Positions 17,251 through 26,929 of a stretch of 64,000 bases of DNA are shown piece after piece. Made by a program: the position numbers and the translations under genes. The stretch's first letter is position 1, and every line of letters starts with the position of its first letter. Under the pieces are notes generated by a model. That model was not told the DNA's origin and searched no databases. It worked only from the letters and a program-made list of their open reading frames with translations. Origin of the DNA: Phycisphaerales bacterium (lineage in GTDB: Bacteria > Planctomycetota > Phycisphaerae > Phycisphaerales > SM1A02); the NCBI GenBank assembly GCA_030749435.1, contig JASMKH010000005.1, positions 29,802 through 93,801 of the forward strand, written 5' to 3'.

Positions 17251-17403
17251 CTTTTCGGGCTCCCGATGGTTGATCCTGCCACACGCTTGAGTGATGGCGG
17301 CGAATGGAGCCCGGAGCGTACCTGACGAACCTCGCTGGGGCGAGCGGCGTAGCACCTGAACGGCGGCAGCCGCTGCCCGCTCCTGTGATGGGAGGCGGGC
17401 ATC

Positions 17404-17409
17404 TATACT
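17404..17409 (+). promoter_or_regulatory. -10 hexamer ahead of the P-type ATPase gene
   Basis: TATACT, an almost perfect -10, lies 48 bases before the ATG at 17458. No clear -35 is seen. The 207-base region between gpsA and this gene is the only place for both promoters. Confidence 0.45.
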
Positions 17410-17457
17410 TCCTGCCTTCCTGCAGCCCCCCGAACGCACGTGGAGACCGGAGCGACC

Positions 17458-19524
17458 ATGAGTGAGACTGAGACGACGCCCGCGGACCTCGATCCGGCAC
17501 ACCTGATCGGGGCCGATGCGAACCATGAAGACGAACGTTCCGCCGCAGGACTGGAGCGACGTCTGCTCGTCGCGCTCGGCGGCGGCGTCCTGCTCGGAAC
17601 AGCTTGGATCGGCGGCCTTCTGGGGATCAACCCGCAAATCGCGCAGATCCCGGCCTTCCTCGGCGCGTTGGTTCTCGTCGTTCCGTTGCTGCTCGGCGCG
17701 TGGCGAGAGATCGCCCATGGCCGACCCTCGGGCGATGCTTTGGCAACCCTCGCGGTGCTTGCTGCCATGGCCTCCGAGATGTACCTCGCCGCCGGATTCC
17801 TGGCACTTTTCCTGTGGGCCGCCAATCTCATCCTGAGCCGCACGGCCTGGGGCGCACAGCGGGCCATTCGAGACCTCGTCCACCTCACGCCGGACACCGC
17901 TCGCCGCGTTGACGCCTCCGGGCAGGAGTCGACCGTTCAACTCGCCTCACTGAAGAAGGGCGACCTGGTCCGAGTTCGTCCCGGTGAGAACCTTCCAGTC
18001 GACGGGCGGGTCGTCAACGGCGAGTCGGACATCAATCAGGCTTCGCTGACGGGCGAAGCGGTGCCCGTGGAAGTGCGAACAGGCCTTCCGGTTTACGCTG
18101 GCACAACGAACCTCACCGGGCAAATCGACATCGAAGTCACGGCCATCGCCGCCGAGACGACCATCGGCAAGGTGGAAGCCCTCATTCGAGAGGCGGAGTC
18201 GAGCAAGACCCGGCGACAGGAAATCATCGAACAACTCGCTGGCTACTACTTCTGGGTCGTCATCATGATCGCGGCGCTTGTCTGGTTCTTCGCCACCCGA
18301 AGTGGTGAGGAATCAGTTCGGGCTCAGGCATCCCTGCGGGCGATCACCGTTCTGGTCGTGACCTGTCCCGGAGGTCTGCTGATCTCCCACCCGACCGCCA
18401 TGGTGGCCGCATTCGCTGCAGCGGCCCGTCTGGGCATCATGATCAAGCAGACGCGAACGCTCGAAGCGGCCGCGGAGGTTGACACGGTCATCATGGACAA
18501 GACGGGGACGCTGACGACCGGCGTTTTCGCCGTCTCCAGATTGAGCCCCGCCGAAGGCATCGAGGGTGCCGCCCTGCTGCAGGCCGCCGCCGACGGTGAA
18601 CAACACTCCAACCACCCGCTCGCGAAGTCGATTCTGGACACCGCCAGGCAAGCTCGCATCGAGCCTGCAGAACTGACTCGGTACGAAGAGAAACACGGCC
18701 GCGGCGTACAGGCCCAGACCGCCGATGGCGATGTGTTCGTCGGCCGCGCCGCCTGGCTGCTCGAACTCGACCCGTCGATCGCAGGGGAACTCGCTGTCGT
18801 CGAGCAACGCATTGAAGGCATGTCCGGCGTGCACGTGATGCGAGACGGCCGCTACCTCGGGGCCGTCGGGCTGGAAGATGCACTCCGTTCCAACGCCGCG
18901 GAGGCCGTGGAGGATCTGCGAGAGCTCGGCTGTCGGCGAATCGCCATGTTCACTGGTGACCGGCTTGCCGTGGCAACGCGTGTCGCGGAAGCAATCGGCA
19001 TCGACAGTGTTGAGGCCGAGTGCCTCCCCGAGGAGAAACACGAGGAACTCAAGCACCTGATCGATCGCGGCCATCGAACCATGGTCATCGGCGACGGCAT
19101 CAATGACGGCCCCATTCTCGCGACCGCCGACGTGGGCGTCGCCATGGGACTCAGTGGATCAGACATCGCGACCAACTCGGCGGGCGTCGCGCTGATGAAT
19201 GATGACCTCCGCCACATTCCCTTCCTTCTTTCGCTGGCCCGACGCACGCGGTCCGTCATCAGCCAGAACATCGGCATGTCGCTGCTGCTCGCCATCATTG
19301 GTCTGGCGCTCGCGGCGACCGGAACCATTCTGACGCTGTGGCTCGCCCCCTTCTACTACGCACTTGGCTACGTCGTCGTCATTGCGAACAGCCTCCGACT
19401 TGTCCGCTTTGGCGAGGAGTTCAGCGAAGCCGAGCAGTCCCGGGCGATGAAGGAGCAGGCTGTGCACCGACGCAGAGAGGCTGGCGAAGCACGCCGCGCT
19501 CGGATCGCCGCAACTGGGAACTGA
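17458..19524 (+). CDS. Metal-transporting P1B-type ATPase with CPG motif
   Basis: 688 residues. It has the P-type ATPase order: N-terminal helices, actuator domain with NQASLTGEAVPVEV, the membrane metal site, phosphorylation site IMDKTGTLTTG, nucleotide-binding HP motif SNHPLAKS, and hinge GDGINDGPILATADVGVAMG. No N-terminal HMA metal-binding domain is present. The intramembrane motif reads VTCPGGLLISHP, so the usual CPC/SPC/CPH triplet is CPG; the ion cannot be named. ATG 17458 has GGAG nearby; the upstream GTG 17440 is less likely. The gene stands alone between gpsA and fbaB. Confidence 0.85.
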   Translation: MSETETTPADLDPAHLIGADANHEDERSAAGLERRLLVALGGGVLLGTAWIGGLLGINPQIAQIPAFLGALVLVVPLLLGAWREIAHGRPSGDALATLAVLAAMASEMYLAAGFLALFLWAANLILSRTAWGAQRAIRDLVHLTPDTARRVDASGQESTVQLASLKKGDLVRVRPGENLPVDGRVVNGESDINQASLTGEAVPVEVRTGLPVYAGTTNLTGQIDIEVTAIAAETTIGKVEALIREAESSKTRRQEIIEQLAGYYFWVVIMIAALVWFFATRSGEESVRAQASLRAITVLVVTCPGGLLISHPTAMVAAFAAAARLGIMIKQTRTLEAAAEVDTVIMDKTGTLTTGVFAVSRLSPAEGIEGAALLQAAADGEQHSNHPLAKSILDTARQARIEPAELTRYEEKHGRGVQAQTADGDVFVGRAAWLLELDPSIAGELAVVEQRIEGMSGVHVMRDGRYLGAVGLEDALRSNAAEAVEDLRELGCRRIAMFTGDRLAVATRVAEAIGIDSVEAECLPEEKHEELKHLIDRGHRTMVIGDGINDGPILATADVGVAMGLSGSDIATNSAGVALMNDDLRHIPFLLSLARRTRSVISQNIGMSLLLAIIGLALAATGTILTLWLAPFYYALGYVVVIANSLRLVRFGEEFSEAEQSRAMKEQAVHRRREAGEARRARIAATGN

Positions 19525-19590
19525 GTCAACCGATCGGCATCAGTCGAATCAACGCCCCACTCCGCCAGTCAACTGGTTTCGAGTGAATGC

Positions 19591-20661
19591 CTAGGCGATC
19601 GTAATCGACTCGTCGAGGAACACGTCCTGAATGGCATTGAGCAACTGGACGCCCTCCGCCATCGGTCGCTGAAACGCCTTGCGTCCCGAGATCAGACCAC
19701 TGCCGCCAGCACGCTTGTTGATGACCGCCGTTCGGACGGCTTGCGCGAAATCGTTCTCACCGCTGGCTCCGCCCGAGTTGATGAGTCCTGCGCGGCCCAT
19801 GTAGCAGTTGGCGACCTGCCAGCGACACAGATCGATGGGATGATCCGTGCATAGCGAGTCGTACATCGCCTTGTCGTACTTGCCGAACGATCCGGAGGCG
19901 TTCATCGCGACGTAGCCTCGGTTGTTCGTTGGCTGCTTCTGCTTGATGATGTCCGCCTCGATGGTGACGCCCAGGTGGTTCGCCTGACCGGTCAGGTCTG
20001 CCGAAGCGTGATAGTCGGTCCCGTCGACCTTGAAGTCGTTGTTTCGCAGATAGCACCAGAGCACGGTCGCCAGGCCCCGCTCATGGGCGTATGCAAAGGC
20101 GTCCGCGATCTCAACGATTTGCCGCCGTGACTCTTCACTGCCGTAATAGATCGTGGCACCAACGGCAACGGCACCCATGTTCCATGCCTCGTCGATCGAG
20201 CCGAACATCACCTGATCGAACTGATTCGGTGACGTGAGCAGTTCGTTGTGGTTGATCTTGACGATGAACGGGATGCGGTGGGCGTACGTCCTCGCTACCG
20301 AGCCCAGAACGCCGTAAGTACTGGCAACGGCATTGCAACCGCCTTCGATCGCCAATTCCACGATGTTGGCCGGGTCAAAGTAGGCAGGGTTCTTTGTGAA
20401 CGAGGCCGCCGCCGAGTGCTCGATCCCCTGATCCACCGGGAGGATCGATAGGTAGCCACTCCCCCCAAGCCGCCCGTGCCCATAGAGGGCCTGGATGGCA
20501 CGCAGCACCTGAGGGTTGCGGTCACTGCCGGTCCAGATTCGGTCGACGAAGTCTCCGCCGGGCAGGTGCAGCAGGTCTGCGGGAAGAACGCACTGGTGCC
20601 CGAGCAACTCATCTGCCTCCGCGCCGAGCAGTTCCATTGTGGTTGAGGTAGCCATCGTCAT
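19591..20661 (-). CDS. fbaB: Class I fructose-bisphosphate aldolase (FbaB/DhnA type)
   Basis: Cleaves fructose 1,6-bisphosphate in glycolysis, or works in reverse in gluconeogenesis. About 356 residues, the length of E. coli FbaB. Seen: [16 protein letters not shown] (conserved early Asp/Glu block), [38 protein letters not shown] and the C-terminal [13 protein letters not shown] phosphate-binding block. Four in-frame ATG codons lie at 20670-20655; 20661 has the best spacing (nine bases) to the AGGAG. The ribosome site is inside an inverted repeat, and TATCCT at 20693-20688 is a likely -10. Confidence 0.9.
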   Translation of the reverse strand: MTMATSTTMELLGAEADELLGHQCVLPADLLHLPGGDFVDRIWTGSDRNPQVLRAIQALYGHGRLGGSGYLSILPVDQGIEHSAAASFTKNPAYFDPANIVELAIEGGCNAVASTYGVLGSVARTYAHRIPFIVKINHNELLTSPNQFDQVMFGSIDEAWNMGAVAVGATIYYGSEESRRQIVEIADAFAYAHERGLATVLWCYLRNNDFKVDGTDYHASADLTGQANHLGVTIEADIIKQKQPTNNRGYVAMNASGSFGKYDKAMYDSLCTDHPIDLCRWQVANCYMGRAGLINSGGASGENDFAQAVRTAVINKRAGGSGLISGRKAFQRPMAEGVQLLNAIQDVFLDESITIA

Positions 20662-20672
20662 GGTCATCATCT

Positions 20673-20690
20673 CCTGACAGGCGGGTCAGG
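20673..20690 (-). promoter_or_regulatory. Hairpin over the fbaB ribosome binding site
   Basis: Perfect 6-bp inverted repeat (CCTGAC 20673-20678, GTCAGG 20685-20690). On the fbaB message the second arm overlaps the CAGGAG ribosome site at 20676-20671, so folding would mask it. Confidence 0.35.
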
Positions 20691-20705
20691 ATACCAGCCC
20701 CCTCC

Positions 20706-20711
20706 TATCAT
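20706..20711 (+). promoter_or_regulatory. -10 hexamer directly ahead of mnmA
   Basis: TATCAT, seven bases before ATG 20719, with no ribosome binding site between. This predicts a leaderless mnmA message. Confidence 0.45.
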
Positions 20712-20718
20712 CGCCCGC

Positions 20719-21837
20719 ATGAAGCCGAGCAAGGGAGATCGCGTCCTCGTCGCCATGTCCGGAGGCGTTGATTCAAGCGTCGCCGCGGCGATCCTGGTCG
20801 AAGCGGGCTATGACGTCGTCGGGTGCTTCATGCGGCTCGGAACCCCGGGGGACACCGTCGCTGGAACCACGCTTGGACACAAGGGCTGCTGCTCGCTCAC
20901 AGACGCTCATGATGCGCGCCGTGTGGCGGCCGCGCTGGGCATCCCCTTCTACCCACTCAACTTTGCCGATGACTTCGAGCGAATCATCGAGTACTTCGAA
21001 CGCGAGTATCACGCAGGCCGAACGCCCAATCCCTGCGTGCGGTGCAACGACTGGCTGAAGTTCGGTCGCCTCCACGAATACGCCCGAGGGGTCGGCGCCG
21101 CGTGGGTCGCCAGCGGACACCATGCCCGAATCGACGAGGCGACCGGGCAAGCCAGACTCCGCCGGGCCATCGACGTTGACAAGGACCAGACCTACGTGCT
21201 CTTCGGAGCCGGAGGAATCCCCGGCGTACGACCTCGCCAACTCGATCGGATGATGCTCCCCATCGGAGATTTGACGAAAGCCGAGGTTCGGGCGATGGCC
21301 GAGTCGATCGGGCTCGGTGTGCATTCCAAGCCCGACTCCCAGGAAATATGCTTCGTCCCGGATGACGACTATGCAGGGCTGCTGGAGCGGCGAGATCCCG
21401 GACGGTTTCAGGAGGGACGCATCATCGACGGCGCGGGCAACACATTGGCAAGCCATGACGGACACCAGCACTTCACCATCGGACAAAGAAGGGGGTTGGG
21501 CGTCGCCATGGGCTCACCTCGCTACGTCGTAGCGAAGGACCCGGCGGCCAACACGGTCACGCTCGGCATCCGATCAGACCTCGACGCGTGTTCGTGCACT
21601 GCCCATGAGGTGAGTTGGCACCGCGACCCTGAGGTTGACTGGACGCCATGCACTGCTCAGATTCGAGCGCACGGAGACGCCCTTCCGGCAAAGGTCCGAT
21701 CCACTGGAGCCGATCGGATCGAAGTTCGGTTTGAGGAACCCCACACCGCAGTTGCGACGGGACAGGCCGTCGTGTGTTACGAGGACGATCTGGTGATGTG
21801 TGGCGGCTGGATCGACGCTGTGGAGCGGCGGCAATGA
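20719..21837 (+). CDS. mnmA: tRNA-specific 2-thiouridylase MnmA
   Basis: Places sulfur on C2 of uridine 34 in tRNAs for Glu, Gln and Lys. 372 residues. The ATP-binding PP-loop is VAMSGGVDSSVAA. The first catalytic cysteine is in RTPNPCVRCN and the persulfide-receiving cysteine is in SQEICFVPDDDY. The C-terminal beta-barrel follows HFTIGQRRGLGVA. The sulfur donor is normally a cysteine desulfurase such as the one at 61-62 kb. The stop overlaps the ATG of the gamma-glutamyltransferase gene (ATGA). Confidence 0.96.
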   Translation: MKPSKGDRVLVAMSGGVDSSVAAAILVEAGYDVVGCFMRLGTPGDTVAGTTLGHKGCCSLTDAHDARRVAAALGIPFYPLNFADDFERIIEYFEREYHAGRTPNPCVRCNDWLKFGRLHEYARGVGAAWVASGHHARIDEATGQARLRRAIDVDKDQTYVLFGAGGIPGVRPRQLDRMMLPIGDLTKAEVRAMAESIGLGVHSKPDSQEICFVPDDDYAGLLERRDPGRFQEGRIIDGAGNTLASHDGHQHFTIGQRRGLGVAMGSPRYVVAKDPAANTVTLGIRSDLDACSCTAHEVSWHRDPEVDWTPCTAQIRAHGDALPAKVRSTGADRIEVRFEEPHTAVATGQAVVCYEDDLVMCGGWIDAVERRQ

Positions 21838-23432
21838 CGGTCGACTTCTCGCGATCGCTGCCCGAGCACGCACGGCCCGGGGCACGCATGCCCGTCATGG
21901 GTCGATCACTCGTAGCCACGGGCCAACCGCTCGCCGCACAGGTCGGACTCGACATTCTGAATCTCGGCGGCACAGCAGCCGATGCGGCCATCGCCACCGC
22001 CGCTGCGCTGACGGTCGTGGAACCCACCGCCAACGGCCTTGGAAGCGACGCATTCGCCATCAGTTGGGATGGGCACCGCCTGCACGGCCTCAACGCGTCG
22101 GGCCGATCGCCCCGCTCGCTCGACATCGATCGTCTTCGCCGTGAGGGTGTTCCGCGATTGGGATGGGACAGCGTCACCGTGCCCGGATGCGTCTCGGCAT
22201 GGGTGTCCCTGTGGAAATCGCAAGGCACGCTCCCCCTCGATGCGCTCCTGGCACCTGCCATCGAACTGGCTCGAGGCGGCTTCCCGGTTTCTCCGCAGTG
22301 CGCCGCGGGATGGAAGCGTTCCGCAGCGCGATTCAAAGAGTTCCCCGCGTGGATGGCGACCTTCACAAGCGGCGGCCGCACGCCACGAATCGGCGAGTGC
22401 TGGACGCTTCCCGACCATGCCCGCACGCTGGAGTTGATCGCCCAGACGCAAGGCGATGCCTTCTACACCGGAGAACTCGCTCAGGCCATCGCCACCGATG
22501 CCGCCGCGCACGACGCCAGCCTCACGTTTGCGGATCTGCAGATGCATCAACCCCTCGAGGTCGCCCCCTGGTCTGTTGCATTTGGTGATGTGCGACTGCA
22601 CGAAATGCCTCCCAACTGTCAGGGTCTTGCGGCGCTGGTGGCCGCCGGTGTGCTCGATCGACTCGATCCCGCCTCCTACGACCCCGAGGACCCCGCCCTG
22701 CTGCACCTGCAGATCGAGTCAATGAAGATCGGCTTTGCAACCGCGAGTGCCTTCGTCGCCGACCCAGACCATGTGGACGACACGACCGGCCAGTGCATCG
22801 CGACGGACACGCTGGACCGACTCGCCGACTCCGTGGACGCTTCCGCAGCCGCGGATCGAAGTGTTGATGTACCGAAGTGGAGCAGCACCGTGTACCTGTG
22901 CGCCGCCGACGCCACCGGCCGAGCGGTGTCTTTTATTCAGTCAAACTACGAAGGCTTCGGAAGCGGTGTGGTCATCCCCGGAACTGGAATCGCCATGCAG
23001 AATCGGGCCGCAGGGTTCATCGACAAGCCGGGCCACCCGAACGACATCGCACCGGGGAAGCGGCCCTTCCACACCATCATTCCCGGATTCACAACCAGAG
23101 ACGGCTCGCCGCACATGGCATTCGGCGTCATGGGCGGCCCCATGCAACCACAGGGTCATCTGCAGATTCTCTCACGAGTCGTCGCACATGGATGGGACCC
23201 GCAAGCCGCGATTGACGCCCCGCGATGGCGCGTGGAGGGCAGCCGCCGCGTCTGCGTCGAGCCGGATCTTCCTGCTCGGTCCATTGCCGCGCTTGAGGAA
23301 CTGGGGCACGACGTCGCTCGAGCTGGTCAACGAGATGTGTCCTTCGGCGGCGCTCAGGTGGCCCTTCGCCTCGACGATTGCTGGTGCGGTGGCAGCGACG
23401 GTAGACGCGACGGGCACGCGGTAGCCCGTTAG
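21834..23432 (+). CDS. ggt: Gamma-glutamyltransferase / glutathione hydrolase family protein
   Basis: 532 residues. N-terminal nucleophile hydrolase that cuts itself ahead of a threonine. The conserved beginning (AAQVGLDILNLGGTAADAAIATAAALTVVEPTANGLG) and the maturation site region VPKWSSTVYLCAADA, where the Thr after SS is the expected nucleophile, are both present, followed by SNYEGFGSGVVIPGTGI and FHTIIPGF. The pattern is closest to the YwrD-like subgroup. No signal peptide is evident, so it may act in the cytoplasm. It is translationally coupled to mnmA; the substrate is not certain to be glutathione. Confidence 0.9.
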   Translation: MTVDFSRSLPEHARPGARMPVMGRSLVATGQPLAAQVGLDILNLGGTAADAAIATAAALTVVEPTANGLGSDAFAISWDGHRLHGLNASGRSPRSLDIDRLRREGVPRLGWDSVTVPGCVSAWVSLWKSQGTLPLDALLAPAIELARGGFPVSPQCAAGWKRSAARFKEFPAWMATFTSGGRTPRIGECWTLPDHARTLELIAQTQGDAFYTGELAQAIATDAAAHDASLTFADLQMHQPLEVAPWSVAFGDVRLHEMPPNCQGLAALVAAGVLDRLDPASYDPEDPALLHLQIESMKIGFATASAFVADPDHVDDTTGQCIATDTLDRLADSVDASAAADRSVDVPKWSSTVYLCAADATGRAVSFIQSNYEGFGSGVVIPGTGIAMQNRAAGFIDKPGHPNDIAPGKRPFHTIIPGFTTRDGSPHMAFGVMGGPMQPQGHLQILSRVVAHGWDPQAAIDAPRWRVEGSRRVCVEPDLPARSIAALEELGHDVARAGQRDVSFGGAQVALRLDDCWCGGSDGRRDGHAVAR

Positions 23433-23479
23433 CCCGGCTGGTCATCGAACTGCATGGTGGCGTGCCACGGTTCCATCGC

Positions 23480-23485
23480 TACCAT
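23480..23485 (+). promoter_or_regulatory. -10-like hexamer directly ahead of the RNase HII-like gene
   Basis: TACCAT, six bases before ATG 23492, with no ribosome binding site. Confidence 0.3.
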
Positions 23486-23491
23486 CGCCGC

Positions 23492-24469
23492 ATGCTCTAC
23501 GCAGGGATTGACGAGGCCGGATACGGACCGATGTTCGGACCGCTGTGCGCGGGCGTATCCGTCTTCGAGATTCCCACCGCTCCGGAGCAGCCACCGCCCT
23601 GCCTGTGGGAGGCGCTTGGTCGCATGGTGACCCGCACCAGGCGAGATGCGCGGGGACGGGTCGTCATCGACGACTCGAAGAAACTCAAAGGTGCCGGGAA
23701 GAAGCGACATCCGCTCACGCATCTCGAGCGGGGCGTGCTGCTGTTCACGGCTCTGGCCCACGGTGATGCGGCGTGGCTGGAGGGACTCGACGACGCTGCG
23801 TTCCTGAGCGTTCTGGGCACCCCTGCACCGGAAGGTGTCTGGTACGACTCGACCACCCCGCTGCCGCTCGGCCAGGACGCCAGCATGCTTCGAATCGATC
23901 GAGCGCGGCTGGATCGTTGCTGCCAGGAAGCGGGTATTCGCTGCGCTCATCTGGCGGCAGTTGCGGTGCCCGCCGCGGAGTTCAACCATCGGGTGGAGAC
24001 CGCAGGCTCCAAGGCGATTGTCAACTTCGAGTTGATGGTGGAACTTGCTGAATCGTGCTGGAAGCGATCCGCCGGACGCACGCTGGTCCTCGCCGTCGAT
24101 CGGCACGGTGGCCGTATCCGGTATCTGGACGATCTGCGTACCGCATGGCCGGAGGCCGATCGGCAGGTGCTGGAAGAGACCGACACGGCCAGTCGCTATC
24201 TGCTCTCGATGGCTGGCCGCGGCACGATGGAGATCTCATTCACCGCCGGTGCCGATGCCCGGCACCTGCCGGTCGCCCTGGCCTCGATGACCGCCAAATA
24301 CGTGAGGGAACTCATGATGATCCGCCTCAACCGGTTCTTCGCCGCCCATATGCCCGAGCTCAAACCGACGGCCGGCTACGTGGAGGACGGGCGGCGGTTT
24401 CTTTCGGATATCGAGCCGGTCATCGACCGTGCCGGTCTGGTGCGAGCCGAACTGGTTCGATGCTGCTGA
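23492..24469 (+). CDS. RNase HII-like protein, divergent and enlarged
   Basis: 325 residues. The opening AGIDEAGYGPMFGPLCAG matches the RNase HII active-site strand (Asp-Glu pair kept), but the GRG triplet that reads the RNA-DNA junction is GYG. IDDSKKLKG is the second RNase HII motif. LVLAVDRHGG supplies a third acid, and ASMTAKYVRELMMIRLN resembles the AK..RD helix with Glu for Asp. The protein is over 100 residues longer than RNase HII because of insertions. It may cleave another nucleic acid substrate or be a specialised paralog; a canonical RNase HII is not in the window. Start chosen at the motif-proximal ATG. Confidence 0.6.
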   Translation: MLYAGIDEAGYGPMFGPLCAGVSVFEIPTAPEQPPPCLWEALGRMVTRTRRDARGRVVIDDSKKLKGAGKKRHPLTHLERGVLLFTALAHGDAAWLEGLDDAAFLSVLGTPAPEGVWYDSTTPLPLGQDASMLRIDRARLDRCCQEAGIRCAHLAAVAVPAAEFNHRVETAGSKAIVNFELMVELAESCWKRSAGRTLVLAVDRHGGRIRYLDDLRTAWPEADRQVLEETDTASRYLLSMAGRGTMEISFTAGADARHLPVALASMTAKYVRELMMIRLNRFFAAHMPELKPTAGYVEDGRRFLSDIEPVIDRAGLVRAELVRCC

Positions 24470-24814
24470 GCCGCAAAATCCCGGATCAACTCCTTGGTTC
24501 CCGGCCGTTTTGCCGATATCATTGCTGATTCGTCGTCGGCCGCGCGGCCGACGGCTTCACCATGGCCCGGATCGCGTCGGGAGGACCCCGCCAATGCCAG
24601 ACGAGGACGACGACGCCCGGCCACGCTGAGGACAATGTCCGGCGTGCAGCCGGGCCCCAGCCCCTTGCCATACGCGGCACTCGCCGCTCGGCAACCCCAC
24701 TTCATCCTGAACCAGAGCCGATCAGTTCGATCGGTCCGGTTTCTCCCTTTCCCGAGGCAGCGGCCTCACAGAACCCCCCTCCGGCAGGTCGCCGGAGAAC
24801 CAGCGAGCAGACCA
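24470..24814 (+). promoter_or_regulatory. fusA upstream region with promoter and palindrome
   Basis: 345 bases without a convincing gene. TTGGTT (24494-24499) and TATCAT (24517-24522), 17 bases apart, form the best sigma70-type promoter in the window. Just after it is a perfect 20-base palindrome (24534-24553): an 8-bp stem CGTCGGCC/GGCCGACG around GCGC. If this promoter is used, the fusA leader is about 285 bases. The rest is GC-rich and shows nothing else I can name. Confidence 0.5.
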
Positions 24815-26929
24815 ATGTCCACCGACCTGAGACTCGTTCGAAACATCGGCATCTGCGCTCACATCGACGCCGGCAAGACGACCGTAACCGAGCGTGTGTT
24901 GTACTACACGGGCAAGAACTACAAACTCGGCGAGGTGCACGAAGGAACAGCCACGATGGACTTCCTCGAAGAGGAACAGCAGCGTGGCATCACCATTCAG
25001 TCTGCGGCGACAACATGCCCCTGGGATCACCATGGTGAGACCTACACGATCAACCTGATCGACACTCCCGGCCACGTCGACTTCACGATCGAAGTCGAGC
25101 GATCGATGCGGGTGCTGGACGGAGCCATTGCGGTATTCGACGGCAAGGAAGGCGTCGAAGCCCAGAGTGAGACCGTCTGGCGGCAGGCTGACCGCTACAA
25201 CGTCCCTCGCGTCGCGTTCATCAACAAGATGGATAAGATCGGCGCCGACTTCGAGTTCTCATTCAACACGATCAAGGAGCGACTCGGCGCCAACCCGATC
25301 GCGATGCAAATCCCCATCGGAGCCGGTGACGACTTTGTGGGGCTCGTCGACCTGCTTGAGATGAAGGCCTACTACTTCGACAGCGGAGAACTCGGAGCCG
25401 TCGTCGAGCAGCGGGAGATTCCAGAGGATCTGGTCGAAATGGCTGAGCTCTGGCGACACGAACTCGTCGAGAAAGCCGCCGAACTGGACGACCGACTGAC
25501 CGAGAAGTACATCGAAGACGAACATTCGATCACCGCCAAGGAGATTCAGGCCGCTGTCCGGATCGGCACGCTCGGCCACGAATGCATTCCGATTCTCTGC
25601 GGAGCCGCCCTACGAAACATTGGCATCCAGAGGCTGCTCAACGCCGCGATCGACTACCTCCCGGACCCAACCGAAGTTCCGGCGGTGGAAGGCTCCGACC
25701 CCCGGGACTCAGACACGAAACTCACGCGACCGAACTCCGACGACGCCCCCTTCGCCGCACTCGTATTCAAGGTCGTAGCCGACTCCCACGGCGACCTGAC
25801 ATACGCTCGAATCTACTCGGGCACCCTGCCCAAGGGCACCCGGGTCCTGAATCCGGGCAACGGTCGCAAGGAAAACATCTCCCGCATCTACGAGATGCAC
25901 GCCAAGGATCGTCAGGCCATCGACGTGGCCCACGCTGGCCACATCGTCGCGCTCATCGGACTCAAGAACAGCGTCACCGGTGACACGCTCTGCGCGTCGG
26001 ATGATCCGATCATCCTTGAGAGGATGCACTTCCCGGAACCGGTCATCTCACTCTCAATCGAACCGAAAACGACCGACGACAAGAAGAAGCTCGGCGAAGC
26101 GCTCGGGACACTGCAGCGTGAGGACCCCTCGTTCCGATCGCGTTACAACGACGAGACTGGCGAGACCATCATCTCCGGCATGGGCGAACTCCATCTCGAG
26201 ATCATCAAGAACAAGCTCACGCGCGACATGAACATCGGCGTCAACGTCGGTACGCCGCGTGTCTCCTACCGCGAGACGATCGTCGGTCCCGCCGAGAACG
26301 TCCGTGGCAAGTTCGTCAAGCAGACGGGCGGCCGCGGACAGTACGGCGACGCAATCGTCAACGTACGTCCCTGCACTGCTGCCGAAGCCGAGGAGATGGA
26401 AGTTGACTTCAAGGACAACATCGCCTTCATCGACAAGATCGCGCAGGGATCGATTCCGCGGGAGTACATTCCGTCGGTCGAAACCGGAGTCCGCAATGCC
26501 GCCGTCTCAGGGATTCTCGGCGGATACCCGGTCGTGAACATCGCCATCGAACTGGTGGATGGCTCCTCCCACGACGTCGACTCAAGTCAGGTGGCCTTTG
26601 AGCAGGCCGGCTCACTGGCCTTCCGCCAGGCATGCAGTCAGGCGGGGCTGGCGCTCCTTGAGCCGATCATGCGGGTCACCATCACGACGCCCGAGGAGTT
26701 CTTCGGATCGGTTTCGGGTGACTTGGCCAGCCGCCGCGGACAGATCAACGACTCGGAACTCCGCGGGGTCGTGCGCGTCATCTCCGCCGAGGTGCCACTG
26801 TCCGAAATGTTCGGGTACACCACGGTCCTTCGCGGGATGACACAGGGCCGCGCCACGTCCACCATGGAACCGGCGGAGTATCGCATCATGCCTCCGAATC
26901 TGAGCGAAGCGGTGCTCACTCACTCGTGA
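24815..26929 (+). CDS. fusA: Translation elongation factor G
   Basis: GTPase that moves tRNA and mRNA through the ribosome. 704 residues. GTP site: [14 protein letters not shown] (G1), [10 protein letters not shown] (G2), DTPGHVD (G3), NKMD (G4). Domains II-V follow, with [13 protein letters not shown] and the C-terminal [20 protein letters not shown] loop. ATG 24815 is chosen because [13 protein letters not shown] is the standard start; the frame is open upstream for 107 codons but with no family similarity. The gene stands apart from any str operon and is followed directly by ribD (GTGA overlap). It may be one of several EF-G paralogs. Confidence 0.95.
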   Translation: MSTDLRLVRNIGICAHIDAGKTTVTERVLYYTGKNYKLGEVHEGTATMDFLEEEQQRGITIQSAATTCPWDHHGETYTINLIDTPGHVDFTIEVERSMRVLDGAIAVFDGKEGVEAQSETVWRQADRYNVPRVAFINKMDKIGADFEFSFNTIKERLGANPIAMQIPIGAGDDFVGLVDLLEMKAYYFDSGELGAVVEQREIPEDLVEMAELWRHELVEKAAELDDRLTEKYIEDEHSITAKEIQAAVRIGTLGHECIPILCGAALRNIGIQRLLNAAIDYLPDPTEVPAVEGSDPRDSDTKLTRPNSDDAPFAALVFKVVADSHGDLTYARIYSGTLPKGTRVLNPGNGRKENISRIYEMHAKDRQAIDVAHAGHIVALIGLKNSVTGDTLCASDDPIILERMHFPEPVISLSIEPKTTDDKKKLGEALGTLQREDPSFRSRYNDETGETIISGMGELHLEIIKNKLTRDMNIGVNVGTPRVSYRETIVGPAENVRGKFVKQTGGRGQYGDAIVNVRPCTAAEAEEMEVDFKDNIAFIDKIAQGSIPREYIPSVETGVRNAAVSGILGGYPVVNIAIELVDGSSHDVDSSQVAFEQAGSLAFRQACSQAGLALLEPIMRVTITTPEEFFGSVSGDLASRRGQINDSELRGVVRVISAEVPLSEMFGYTTVLRGMTQGRATSTMEPAEYRIMPPNLSEAVLTHS

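Noticed and set aside
17251..17940. N-terminal extension of gpsA by 230 codons
   Set aside because: It would lie antisense to the actuator-side start of the P-type ATPase and contains nothing similar to GpsA; the Rossmann fold starts at GTG 17250.
19565..19576. CCAGTCAACTGG palindrome as a terminator between the P-ATPase gene and fbaB
   Set aside because: The stem is 5 bp with a 2-base loop and no T tract; too weak to call.
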